Source: a virus. Taken from it: 64,000 nt of DNA. Positions 51,562 through 59,239 of this stretch are shown piece after piece. The notes beneath the pieces are model-generated. The model was not told where the DNA came from, ran no database searches, and was given only the letters and a program-made list of their open reading frames with translations. Each line of letters opens with the position of its first letter. The stretch's first letter is position 1. The translations under genes and the position numbers were made by a program. The stretch spans positions 1-64,000 of IMG/VR virus record IMGVR_UViG_3300028559_001021. One strand, 5' to 3'.

Positions 51562-53025
51562 ATGTCAATCCACAAATCATATTTCAGTAGAAATAATACA
51601 TTAATATATAATAGTTTTACCAATACTGGTAGAAACCCAGTAACTGAACTATTTTTTGGAACTACAGCAATATCACAATATCCTATAGGTTATAGTAGAT
51701 TTATTTTTGATTTAGATTTGGATTCACTTAAATCCAAATTAAGTGAAGGTGTTATATCAACAACTTGTTCAACAATGAAACATACATTGAGAATGACAAA
51801 CACCTCCAACTTTGATATTGAATTACTAAACACATTTACATCACAAGGTAGATTAAGAGCGACATCATTTGATTTACTCTTATTAAGAATTCCCCCAATT
51901 GATTTTGACCCAAGTTTACCACAAGTTTGGGATGAAGGTGTTGGTTATGATTTTGCCGATTTACAATATGAATATCAAATAGCTGATAGAAATTATTCAA
52001 CAAGACCATCCAATTGGTTTGAAACTACAACAATTGGTGTATGGGAAGAAAATGGAATTTATAATAATAGAAATCTTTCTCAAGTTCCATTCTCAGCATT
52101 AACATTGGTTGCTGAACAACATTTTGAATTTGGGGATGAGAATATTGAATTTGATATGACCGATGAAATCAATGGTGTGTTAAACAATACAACATCCGGT
52201 GTAACTGGTTGGGTTGTCGCATATAGACCCCAAATTGAATTGTTATCAGGTTTAACTGACACATATGAAGTTCAGTTCTTTACAAGACATACCCAAACAT
52301 TTTATGAACCATATTTGGAAACATCATATAATGATTTGATTGAGGATGATAGAAATTTATTTTCATTGGGAAAGGTAAATAAATTATATCTTTATTTATA
52401 TGAAGATGGTAATCCAATTAACTTGGACTTTCCTCCATCCGTGGCAATATTGGATAATTCTGGGGATGTTATTCCTGGATTGTCGGCATTAACTGGATGT
52501 CAAAAAACAATTGGTGTTTATGAGGTTACAATTCCACCATTGATGGGGTACAAAACACCTTGTACTTTTTCCGATAAATGGTTCAATTTAAGTTTAAATA
52601 CATTTCCATTGAATCCAATTATTAATGATTTTGTATTACAACCAATGAAAAACTCAATCCAAATTGGAACAAATAGTCAAGATCCAAAAATATATGGATT
52701 TGATTATTATGGTATTAAACAAGATGAAAAGATTTTTAATACAGATTTGAGAAAGGTTGGGGTGATAATTAAACAAGCCTATACCACTAATAAAAATTTA
52801 ATAAAAGTTAACGCTTATTATCGTGTATATGTAAGAGAAGGACAAACTGAAGTTCAAGTTCAAGATTGGACAAAAATAAATAGAACTCCAAATGAGTATT
52901 ATTTCATATTTGATACTAGAGATAAAATACCAAATGAATATTTTATTGATATAAAAGTGGAAAGTAGTGGAGAAGTAAATACTTATAAGAGACAAATAAA
53001 ATTTCAAATTATAAATTACAAATAA
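51562..53025 (+). CDS. Virion structural protein (tail/baseplate), function unknown
   Basis: A 487-residue, beta-rich protein (NTLIYNSFTNTGRNPVTELF, YSRFIFDLDLDSLKSKLSEG, TYEVQFFTRHTQTFYEPYLE). It contains two or three jelly-roll or Ig-like domains, with the last 100 residues (VKVNAYYRVYVREGQTEVQV-like) resembling a fibronectin-type module. It lies directly after the spike gene. A baseplate wedge, collar or fibre-attachment role is plausible. Confidence 0.55.
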   Translation: MSIHKSYFSRNNTLIYNSFTNTGRNPVTELFFGTTAISQYPIGYSRFIFDLDLDSLKSKLSEGVISTTCSTMKHTLRMTNTSNFDIELLNTFTSQGRLRATSFDLLLLRIPPIDFDPSLPQVWDEGVGYDFADLQYEYQIADRNYSTRPSNWFETTTIGVWEENGIYNNRNLSQVPFSALTLVAEQHFEFGDENIEFDMTDEINGVLNNTTSGVTGWVVAYRPQIELLSGLTDTYEVQFFTRHTQTFYEPYLETSYNDLIEDDRNLFSLGKVNKLYLYLYEDGNPINLDFPPSVAILDNSGDVIPGLSALTGCQKTIGVYEVTIPPLMGYKTPCTFSDKWFNLSLNTFPLNPIINDFVLQPMKNSIQIGTNSQDPKIYGFDYYGIKQDEKIFNTDLRKVGVIIKQAYTTNKNLIKVNAYYRVYVREGQTEVQVQDWTKINRTPNEYYFIFDTRDKIPNEYFIDIKVESSGEVNTYKRQIKFQIINYK

Positions 53026-53034
53026 AAAAAAACT

Positions 53035-53220
53035 ATGTCAAATTACAATTACCCAGCCAGTGCTACTAGTGCAAATACTGAAGTATTAATATGTGAAGTT
53101 TGTTCAGGTAGCACATTCACAGTTGAACCACCTCACGCGGTTTGGACTGATGCACAAAATAAACCAATCATCCTAATGAACACAGTTGTATTGGGGGGTG
53201 TGAATGGATTAAATGCTTAA
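53035..53220 (+). CDS. Small Cys-containing virion-type protein
   Basis: A 61-residue protein (MSNYNYPASATSANTEVLIC, EVCSGSTFTVEPPHAVWTD) with a CxxC pair and a Gly-rich end (GGVNGLNA). Its size and composition recall small head or tail decoration proteins. It lies 10 bases after the structural gene. No family recognised. Confidence 0.5.
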   Translation: MSNYNYPASATSANTEVLICEVCSGSTFTVEPPHAVWTDAQNKPIILMNTVVLGGVNGLNA

Positions 53221-53226
53221 AGCATT

Positions 53227-53721
53227 ATGAAAAGAATTGTTAAATTAACTGAACAAGATTTGGTTAAAATTGTTAAAAAAATTGTAAACGAAAAGGATTA
53301 CGGACAAGTTCAAAACTATATGTTCTTTTCAAACCTTGAACAAATGATTAGTCAAGCACAACAACTATTGGAACTTGACCCAATGAAAGTTGAAAAAATT
53401 CTCCAAGACGGTCACGATTGGGCTGATGACCATATAACCGTAGCAAAAGAAAATCTTGACCAAGTATTTGATTTTATGATGAATGAATCACAATTTGCTA
53501 GATCTGTTGATTATAATAGAATGGAAGACAATGAAGATATGGTTATGATGGAATCAGAATTAAATGAAAAGAAGAAAAAGAATACCCCAACAAACCCAAA
53601 ACTATGGCAATCTGCACTATCTTGGGCTAAAAGTAGATATAAAGTTTGTCCCTCGGCTTATTGTAATGGTGCAGCTGTCAAACGATACAATAGTCAAGGT
53701 GGAAAATGGAAGAAAAAATAA
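53227..53721 (+). CDS. Putative internal head protein with leader and a Cys/Gly C-terminal domain
   Basis: A 164-residue protein. The leader MKRIVKLTEQDLVKIVKKIV, then NE, is almost the same as that of the 56255-56620 protein. The middle is acidic and helical. The last 45 residues (NPKLWQSALSWAKSRYKVCP, SAYCNGAAVKRYNSQGGKWK) form a small Cys/aromatic domain seen in other phage proteins (PSAYANG-type). The leader fits a capsid-targeting sequence with prohead-protease processing after a Glu. A terminator follows. Confidence 0.62.
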   Translation: MKRIVKLTEQDLVKIVKKIVNEKDYGQVQNYMFFSNLEQMISQAQQLLELDPMKVEKILQDGHDWADDHITVAKENLDQVFDFMMNESQFARSVDYNRMEDNEDMVMMESELNEKKKKNTPTNPKLWQSALSWAKSRYKVCPSAYCNGAAVKRYNSQGGKWKKK

Positions 53722-53750
53722 AAGGGGATTTATTCCTCTTTTTTTAGTTT
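53720..53750 (+). terminator. Rho-independent terminator
   Basis: AAAAGGGGA pairs with TTCCTCTTTT (one G-U) around a short loop and runs into T-rich sequence. It overlaps the stop region of the gene ending at 53721. Confidence 0.75.
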
Positions 53751-53764
53751 TTTTATGTTTATCC

Positions 53765-53774
53765 GATATTTATA
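53765..53774 (+). promoter_or_regulatory. GATATTTATA promoter motif before an HNH gene
   Basis: An exact GATATTTATA ends four bases before the ATG at 53779, leaving almost no leader. Confidence 0.5.
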
Positions 53775-53778
53775 ATAT

Positions 53779-54276
53779 ATGGATAAACAAAAATTATGTT
53801 CAGTTTGTGGTATACTAAAAGATATATCAGAATATTATGAGTCACAAAGGGGAACTAAGTGTAAAGAATGTGTATTGACAATAACTAGAAATTACAAAAG
53901 AGAAAAAAGAAAAGATATTGAATTTAAAAAGGTTGAGAGTGTTAAACAAAAAGAACGAAGATTTAGATTGTGGATTAATTATCTATTTCACGATTCAAAA
54001 AGGAGAAATATAGAACATACAATTACAAAAGAAGAAATTGAAGACATTTATAATAATCAGAATGGTTTATGTTATTGGTTTGGTGTTCCTCTAACCCCAT
54101 CAACAAAACACAAATACCCATTACAACCATCTTTAGATAGATTAGATAGAAATAAAGGATACACTAAAGATAATATCGTGATTTGTTGTTATACAGCAAA
54201 TATTGGTAGAAATGAAAATGATTTGGAAACTTGGTTAGAATTTTTAGATATTCTTAAAGTCACAATGAAATTCTAA
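53779..54276 (+). CDS. HNH homing endonuclease
   Basis: A 165-residue, free-standing HNH endonuclease. A zinc ribbon lies at the N-terminus (CSVC at 7-10, CKEC near 33-36). A basic linker follows, then an HNH-type core (NNQNGLCYWFGVPLTPSTKH, LQPSLDRLDRNKGYTKDNIV, ICCYTANIGRNENDLETWLE) in which the Asp-Arg and Asn residues mark the His-Me finger. It lies between two terminators with its own promoter, typical of an inserted mobile gene. Confidence 0.82.
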   Translation: MDKQKLCSVCGILKDISEYYESQRGTKCKECVLTITRNYKREKRKDIEFKKVESVKQKERRFRLWINYLFHDSKRRNIEHTITKEEIEDIYNNQNGLCYWFGVPLTPSTKHKYPLQPSLDRLDRNKGYTKDNIVICCYTANIGRNENDLETWLEFLDILKVTMKF

Positions 54277-54290
54277 TATTGTTAAAATAT

Positions 54291-54322
54291 AAAAAGGTAG
54301 AAAAATTATTTCTACCTTTTTT
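54291..54322 (+). terminator. Rho-independent terminator after the HNH gene
   Basis: AAAAAGGTAGAAA pairs perfectly with TTTCTACCTTTTT around AATTA, ending in a T-run. Confidence 0.88.
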
Positions 54323-54387
54323 GTTTTAGTGGAATTTTATTTAGACCTTTGTGGTTATGATATAACAATCAAAATATAATCACAACA

Positions 54388-54600
54388 ATGAAAAAACTAA
54401 TTGGTCTAATTGTATTTACTATTTTCCTCATTTCTTGTTCCGCACCAAAAACAGTCTTTAATGGAAAAGAGTATGTAACAGAAAAAAGATATTATAAAGA
54501 TAACTTAAAATTAGTCAAAAAAACACTCAGACAAATGAGTAAAGAAGAACAAAAAATTATTCTTGGGGATGACATCATCTTCAAATACGAAGAGAAATAA
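54388..54600 (+). CDS. Small phage-encoded lipoprotein
   Basis: A 70-residue precursor. MKKLIGLIVFTIFLISC is a signal peptide with a lipobox (LISC, lipidated Cys17). About 53 charged residues follow (SAPKTVFNGKEYVTEKRYYK, TLRQMSKEEQKIILGDDIIF). It should be anchored to the host inner or outer membrane. Small phage lipoproteins often block superinfection or interfere with lysis timing. The 25-base leader before its ATG is nearly identical to that at 55830. It converges on the OmpA-domain gene, three bases away. Confidence 0.75.
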   Translation: MKKLIGLIVFTIFLISCSAPKTVFNGKEYVTEKRYYKDNLKLVKKTLRQMSKEEQKIILGDDIIFKYEEK

Positions 54601-54603
54601 ACT

Positions 54604-55743
54604 TTACACTACTTTCAAAGTGCATGCGTCAATTGTTAACACAAGTTTTGGTTCATCAACCTCTTCTGGTGTGGCAACATTAAATGAAGAAGTTTCTCCT
54701 TTTTCATTTGTAAATTCTATACCACCAACACCTCTATGACATTTATATCCCCATTGAGCTGAATGAAACCATTTATGTTCAGAATTTTCGATATATGTAA
54801 ATTGAGTACCATTATATTCAAGTCCACCCAAATTCGGTTTATTAGTTGTAAACCATTGTGTTAAATCAGTTATTTTTGGATAAGCATTAAGTAAGTCAGT
54901 TGGGGTTGGATAATAACTAACTAAATTTTTACATGTTAGTTGAATTGAAAGTTCGTTATTAGCATCTTGGATGGCTTTCATTGTTGTATCATCAACAGTA
55001 AATAGATTTTCTCTTGGTCCTCCAGGATTATTTGATAATGGATACTTTTTAGTTTCGTACTCAACTTTACCCTTAGCGTTTCTAACAGCTATTTTTTTAT
55101 CTTGTATTGAATACCCAGCGTTATCTATAACACTACCATTATTTAACGAGGCGTATTTAGCACCATCACCATCCCTTTTCAATAGAATACCATTAACCGA
55201 CACTTCAAAAACAGCCGAATTGCAATTATGACCACCATGTACATCTTCATTATAAAATACCCTTATCTTCATATTTTTAGCACAAGGTGGTTTTTTGGGT
55301 GGTGTTTTAGGTTCACTAATTACAGAAAAACTAATTTCAACGCGTCTATCATATTTTTGTTCTTCAGCCGTTGTACCTTTACCAACTATTATTTCAGGTT
55401 CTTCAAATGTTGGTATTGTTTTTATGTATCCTTCGTTTATTGCGTTTTGGAAAAAATTCGTTAAAAATTTTTTAATTGTTTCAGCTCTCAAGATTGCCAA
55501 TTGTCTTGTTGGTATTTTTTTTGATGGGGATACCTCATTATCGTAATTTTGATTTTTATCTTCGGATGCCAATATTTTAACAGATGTTGTTTTACCTTCA
55601 TTTTTTCTTATAAAATCTAAGGCTTTTCCTAGTTCAATTGTTAAATTTTTAGTACCTTGTGTACTCAATTTGGAGTGATAACCTGGATCAAAAAAATCTG
55701 AACTATTTATGTCTAATTTTTGTTCCTTAATTAATCCATACAT
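54604..55743 (-). CDS. OmpA-domain protein, putative peptidoglycan binding
   Basis: A 379-residue protein. Residues about 25-140 resemble an OmpA/MotB C-terminal domain: TSVKILASEDKNQNY, RQLAILRAETIKKFLTNFFQ and KYDRRVEISFSVI, the usual closing strand. A Pro-rich linker (PKTPPKKPPC) leads to a unique C-terminal region of about 220 residues with HGGHNCNSAVFEVSVNGILL and KWFHSAQWGYKCHRGVGGIE. There is no signal peptide. The N-terminal MYGLIKEQKL may be a head-targeting leader. It could help anchor to or pass the host cell wall. Function is inferred. Confidence 0.6.
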   Translation of the reverse strand: MYGLIKEQKLDINSSDFFDPGYHSKLSTQGTKNLTIELGKALDFIRKNEGKTTSVKILASEDKNQNYDNEVSPSKKIPTRQLAILRAETIKKFLTNFFQNAINEGYIKTIPTFEEPEIIVGKGTTAEEQKYDRRVEISFSVISEPKTPPKKPPCAKNMKIRVFYNEDVHGGHNCNSAVFEVSVNGILLKRDGDGAKYASLNNGSVIDNAGYSIQDKKIAVRNAKGKVEYETKKYPLSNNPGGPRENLFTVDDTTMKAIQDANNELSIQLTCKNLVSYYPTPTDLLNAYPKITDLTQWFTTNKPNLGGLEYNGTQFTYIENSEHKWFHSAQWGYKCHRGVGGIEFTNEKGETSSFNVATPEEVDEPKLVLTIDACTLKVV

Positions 55744-55829
55744 TGATAAGATATATTTTTACTCATCCTCAGTTATTAATAATCTATTTTTATACATTTT
55801 TCTCTTTTATCATAAATATAATCACAACA

Positions 55830-56240
55830 ATGAAAAAAGCAATTCTAAGATTCTTCAAAAGACTTTATGTCAAACTTACAATCCTCAACAGAAAATATTC
55901 TAGTGACTCAAGAGTACCTATTTCTCAAACCCAAAAAATGTGTATGTCAATTGCAAGGAAATTAATTAGACATCCTGAATCTAAATTTCTTATTGCTCCA
56001 ATATCAGATAAAAAATACATCACAAATACAGAGGTAGATTTGTTTATCATATTTGATAAACGTGGCATCAGTATAACCAATCATGTATATCATTATGATG
56101 TTATATTGAGTGATAGAAATTGGTATAAAATAATCAAAATGTATGATACCAAAGTTGAAGAAATCAGAGAAAAAGTTGAAATCCAAGTAATGTCTCAAAT
56201 CGAACATTCTCTTGAGAATATTCTTCAAAAAGTAAAATAA
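55830..56240 (+). CDS. Small basic protein sharing the lipoprotein leader
   Basis: A 136-residue protein from ATG 55830; the frame extends upstream but that part is unlikely to be coding. It starts MKKAILRFFKRLYVKLTILN, strongly basic and hydrophobic. It continues VPISQTQKMCMSIARKLIRH, TEVDLFIIFDKRGISITNHV and an acidic helical end. Bases 55813-55829 repeat the leader of the lipoprotein gene (TATAATCACAACA before ATG), so the two may be regulated together. A membrane-associated host-takeover protein is possible. No family recognised. Confidence 0.5.
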   Translation: MKKAILRFFKRLYVKLTILNRKYSSDSRVPISQTQKMCMSIARKLIRHPESKFLIAPISDKKYITNTEVDLFIIFDKRGISITNHVYHYDVILSDRNWYKIIKMYDTKVEEIREKVEIQVMSQIEHSLENILQKVK

Positions 56241-56249
56241 GCTACAATG

Positions 56250-56284
56250 AAACCTTACTTTTTAATTAAAGTTAAGGTTTTTTT
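56250..56284 (+). terminator. Terminator between convergent genes
   Basis: AAACCTTA pairs with TAAGGTTT over a 15-base loop, followed by T. It ends the rightward gene and overlaps the stop codon of the leftward gene at 56255. Confidence 0.65.
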
Positions 56285-56620
56285 ATTTTTATTTCCATTT
56301 TTGTCAACGGTTTCAACCTCAAATTCAATCCTAGTCTTACCCTTATTTTTTTCCGATTCAAGTTCTTTAAATTTTCTATTAGTTACAATACCTTCACCTG
56401 GATCAGTAAGCGAAGTATCATATTTCATATTTAAATCCCCATTACTTAATTGTTTTAATGATAACACTTCAATTTTTACCCAACCAGCCCATAATTCCCA
56501 AACTTCACCATCAATAATTATGTTACCATTTTTAGCTGTAGGTGATTCAAGGTCTTCTTTGATTATTCGTTTAACTAAACGTACTAAATCTGATTCTGTT
56601 AATCTTACTATCTTTTTCAT
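56255..56620 (-). CDS. Putative internal head protein with LTExDLxxLVK leader
   Basis: A 121-residue protein whose leader MKKIVRLTESDLVRLVKRII, then KE, matches the 53227 gene closely. A putative protease site (IIKE) is followed by DLESPTAKN and a beta-rich body (GNIIIDGEVWELWAGWVKIE, TNRKFKELESEKNKGKTRIE, FEVETVDKNGNKN). Its ATG overlaps the stop of the upstream gene as ATGA. Leader sharing across unrelated bodies is the main argument for packaging in the head. Confidence 0.6.
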   Translation of the reverse strand: MKKIVRLTESDLVRLVKRIIKEDLESPTAKNGNIIIDGEVWELWAGWVKIEVLSLKQLSNGDLNMKYDTSLTDPGEGIVTNRKFKELESEKNKGKTRIEFEVETVDKNGNKNKKTLTLIKK

Positions 56621-57516
56621 TTTGGTTTGTATGACACCATTGTCGGTTTATTTCCTGTACCAATCTTGGGGTCTTTCTTCTCTTCCCTACGTTTTTGAGT
56701 ACATGCTGACTTCTTCTCAGAATCAGACATCTTACCCGCAACACCAGCAGCCCTACATTTAGGATACCCCTTTGTATCAGATTCACTTCTACCACAAGGG
56801 GGGTGTTTACCATCTACCTTTCTACATATATTAACCCAAGGACCCTTTGGTTGTTTACTACCCTTGGGTTTCTTTTTTGTCCCAAACCACACACCCAAAT
56901 CTTCTTTAATCGTATGAACATCTCCAGTCTCAATTTCATATGAACCATCCTCATCTTTCTCCCACATACCAACAACTTTCTTTATATTATTCTTCATTGT
57001 TGATTTTACCTTTTTACGATTAACTTCAGTATCAACAAATTCTGTAAATGGTGCTAAATTATTATGTTTCCATTTTCTTATACCCAATTCTTGAGGCCCA
57101 TTATATAGTCCAGCCGATGTACTAGAATCCACTTCATTTATATTATACCAAACATTAGTATCCTCAGTTAACATTGGAGCTTCCTCGTAATGCCACTCAT
57201 TCAAATTTTTTGGGGTCTTGGTGACGTTTTTTGTCATTAACTTAGTGTTGGTATTAGTTGAAGATTTTATTGCCTTAGATTCAATTTTTTTGACATCCTT
57301 TTTTGGAGTACTCATTTTACCATCATAACTATCTGTGGTAAGTTCTTGACTATAATACAATGAAACAGATTTATTAAATGGGTCTAATTGTGTTTTTTCA
57401 AATACTCTTTTTCCTAGTTTAAGAGGGGGATTAAACGAACCCCTACTACCACTAGCGTCAGTAGTTGCTTCTTTTAGTATTTCTTGTTTGATTTTTTTAA
57501 TTAAATTCTGTATCAT
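56617..57516 (-). CDS. Putative internal head protein with capsid-type cleavage site and DUF5872-like C-terminus
   Basis: A 299-residue protein from ATG 57516; an upstream in-frame start at 57546 would add an unlikely hydrophobic tail. The leader MIQNLIKKIKQEILKE is followed by ATTDASGSRGSF, nearly the same as the capsid protein's LINE, ATSDASSGSF. The middle is Lys/Ser/Thr-rich. The C-terminal 80 residues (WVNICRKVDGKHPPCGRSES, YPKCRAAGVAGKMSDSEKKS, ACTQKRREEKK) match a DUF5872-like, Cys-containing basic domain. Processing by the same prohead protease as the major capsid protein is likely. Confidence 0.65.
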   Translation of the reverse strand: MIQNLIKKIKQEILKEATTDASGSRGSFNPPLKLGKRVFEKTQLDPFNKSVSLYYSQELTTDSYDGKMSTPKKDVKKIESKAIKSSTNTNTKLMTKNVTKTPKNLNEWHYEEAPMLTEDTNVWYNINEVDSSTSAGLYNGPQELGIRKWKHNNLAPFTEFVDTEVNRKKVKSTMKNNIKKVVGMWEKDEDGSYEIETGDVHTIKEDLGVWFGTKKKPKGSKQPKGPWVNICRKVDGKHPPCGRSESDTKGYPKCRAAGVAGKMSDSEKKSACTQKRREEKKDPKIGTGNKPTMVSYKPK

Positions 57517-57534
57517 TATAAATGAAATTATTAA

Positions 57535-57544
57535 TATAAATATC
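57535..57544 (-). promoter_or_regulatory. GATATTTATA promoter motif
   Basis: An exact GATATTTATA on the minus strand, 18 bases before the ATG at 57516. It also lies directly before the rightward ATG at 57546. Confidence 0.5.
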
Positions 57545-57545
57545 A

Positions 57546-57770
57546 ATGGAACAAGAAAAAATTTACGGTAAATTATTTAATTCCGTACCCCTATTAACAG
57601 AAAATCATCTACAAACATTAATTGATGTAATGGATGAAGAACAAGCAATATTCTTAATTGTACAAGCGGTTAAATACGCTTACCATAATGGAATGTATTC
57701 ACTTGGGGAATCTGAAATAATATCAAAAAGTATTAGAGTGTTATCGGAAAATAAAAATGGTGAAGATTAA
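57546..57770 (+). CDS. Small acidic protein, function unknown
   Basis: A 74-residue helical protein (MEQEKIYGKLFNSVPLLTEN, HLQTLIDVMDEEQAIFLIVQ, AVKYAYHNGMYSLGESEIIS). It is a single rightward gene between leftward ones, converging on 57772. No motif identified; the low-complexity-free sequence and clean start make it likely real. Confidence 0.5.
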   Translation: MEQEKIYGKLFNSVPLLTENHLQTLIDVMDEEQAIFLIVQAVKYAYHNGMYSLGESEIISKSIRVLSENKNGED

Positions 57771-57771
57771 C

Positions 57772-58191
57772 TTAATACTGAGTAGTCGCCGAGGAGTCCA
57801 CCTCCCCCTCAGCAGCACCAGGAGTAGCAGCAACAGGAGGGTTTGATGGTGGTGGGGTATTGTCCGCAGTAGGAGTAGCAGCAACAGGAGGGTTTGATGG
57901 TGGTGGGGTATTGTCCGCAGTAGGAGTAGCAGTAATGCCTAGTTTCGCAAGGATTGCCTTTGCTGTGTTAGTTCCTAATTTTCCATCAATAACAACACCT
58001 AATTTTTGTTGAAGTTGACTAATTGTAGTAGTAGCAACAGGAGGGTTTGATGGTGGTGTTGGGGTATTGACCTCAGTAGCAATAGCTTTTTCGTTACCAC
58101 CACCCGTATTAGTAGGGTCTTCTAATAAAAAACTCTTATGTAATTTTAATATTCTGTTTTTTTCGCTTTCTAATATATATAAATTTTTCAT
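57772..58191 (-). CDS. PG-binding-domain protein with leader and Pro-rich tandem repeats
   Basis: A 139-residue protein. The leader MKNLYILESEKNRILKLHKS, then FLLED, parallels the next gene (ESEKDRILNLH..LLNEQ). Residues about 55-85 (TTTISQLQQKLGVVIDGKLG, TNTAKAILAKLGI) resemble a peptidoglycan-binding domain (PG_binding_1). The C-terminal part is a 17-residue repeat of the type ATPTADNTPPPSNPPVA, encoded by a 51-bp tandem repeat. A packaged cell-wall-binding protein is suggested. Confidence 0.6.
   Translation of the reverse strand: MKNLYILESEKNRILKLHKSFLLEDPTNTGGGNEKAIATEVNTPTPPSNPPVATTTISQLQQKLGVVIDGKLGTNTAKAILAKLGITATPTADNTPPPSNPPVAATPTADNTPPPSNPPVAATPGAAEGEVDSSATTQY
57821..57922 (-). repeat. 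Tandem 51-bp repeat (two copies)
   Basis: Two adjacent 51-bp units (57821-57871, 57872-57922) are nearly identical and encode the 17-residue Pro/Thr/Asn repeat. A further partial copy lies near 58030. Repeat number could vary by slippage. Confidence 0.8.
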
Positions 58192-58195
58192 ATTT

Positions 58196-59206
58196 TTATT
58201 TAAATTTTGAATTAATTAAGTTTATATCATTTTGGGTTAACTTTGGTCCAGTATCTCTACTACCTGTTTTAGCTCTTATCGCATCTAAGGTTGCCTTAGG
58301 CATTGCTGAGTTAAAGACATGTCCTTCAGCAACCGGATAAGTATCTCCGCCACCTCCGCCACCTTCAGCAGTAACAACATTTACATTTTTTGTTTTATCA
58401 ATCGTATGGATTATTTTATTGTTTTCGTCACAAGTAAATTTATAATATGTTTTTACTGTTTTGGGGTCTCTATTTTCTGTATTTGTATCAGTGCTATACC
58501 AATCCCCATCCACAGCATAGTTATATATTCTTCCCTGAACTGTGTAAGAATACCAAGGGGAGCCTTCTTTGTTTGTTAAATTTTTATTTACTTTCAAACA
58601 AGCGTCAAGATTAGTCGCGTCATCCACAATTACTTTTGTTTTACCTGCTAAATATTTTAAATTTTCAAGAATTGCATTTTTGTAACCATAATTACCTTCA
58701 TTTGCATAAATTTCATCAAATGTATCAAATATATTTTCATAACCAGACACTACAGTACCACGTGTACTTATATTTGCAACTGAATAACATACATTTGCCA
58801 TATTATTAAAAGCCTGCAAATTAGTTACAAATTCTTTAACTGCGTCTTCACTCATACCTCTACCATTAGTTACACCAAAAGTACTAATTGAACCTTTTCT
58901 TGCTGCACTAGTAATATTACTAGTTAATTTTTGAATATCTGATAACTCTAAACTTGGTCCTTTTGGGAAAGATTTATCATATTCTTTTTTACAAAAATCA
59001 ATAATCCCAGTTGTAAATGCTCCTCTTCCAGTACCAAAATTATTTAATTTAGCATTAAATTGGGTTTTAGCCGAATCTGTCCAACCACCACCGTCTTGTT
59101 GTATCTCATATGGTGCTTGTTCATTCAACAAATTTCCCTTATGTTTGTTATGTAAATTCAAAATCCTATCTTTTTCAGATTCATCTAAATAATATAATTT
59201 TTTCAT
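58196..59206 (-). CDS. Putative internal head protein, function unknown
   Basis: A 336-residue protein. The leader MKKLYYLDESEKDRILNLHN, then KHKGNLLNEQ, matches the neighbouring gene and ends in a protease-like LLNE. The body begins GGGWTDSAKTQFNAKLNNFG and is helical with several Cys (GIIDFCKKEYDKSFPKG, FNNMANVCYSVANISTR), then a beta region (WYSYTVQGRIYNYAVDGDWY) and a Gly-rich linker before a C-terminal helix. No family recognised. Virion packaging is inferred from the leader. Confidence 0.55.
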   Translation of the reverse strand: MKKLYYLDESEKDRILNLHNKHKGNLLNEQAPYEIQQDGGGWTDSAKTQFNAKLNNFGTGRGAFTTGIIDFCKKEYDKSFPKGPSLELSDIQKLTSNITSAARKGSISTFGVTNGRGMSEDAVKEFVTNLQAFNNMANVCYSVANISTRGTVVSGYENIFDTFDEIYANEGNYGYKNAILENLKYLAGKTKVIVDDATNLDACLKVNKNLTNKEGSPWYSYTVQGRIYNYAVDGDWYSTDTNTENRDPKTVKTYYKFTCDENNKIIHTIDKTKNVNVVTAEGGGGGGDTYPVAEGHVFNSAMPKATLDAIRAKTGSRDTGPKLTQNDINLINSKFK

Positions 59207-59223
59207 AGTAATTAATTTTTTAT

Positions 59224-59233
59224 TATAAATATC
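59224..59233 (-). promoter_or_regulatory. GATATTTATA promoter motif
   Basis: An exact GATATTTATA on the minus strand, 17 bases before the ATG at 59206, followed by ATAAAA. Confidence 0.55.
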
Positions 59234-59239
59234 TTAATT

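Noticed and set aside
55743-55829. N-terminal extension of the basic protein starting at 55743
   Set aside because: The added 29 residues are AT-biased and lie over the divergent gene start; the ATG at 55830 has the same leader as the lipoprotein gene.
57821-57922. CRISPR array from evenly spaced repeats
   Set aside because: The units are directly adjacent with no spacers and encode an in-frame Pro-rich repeat.
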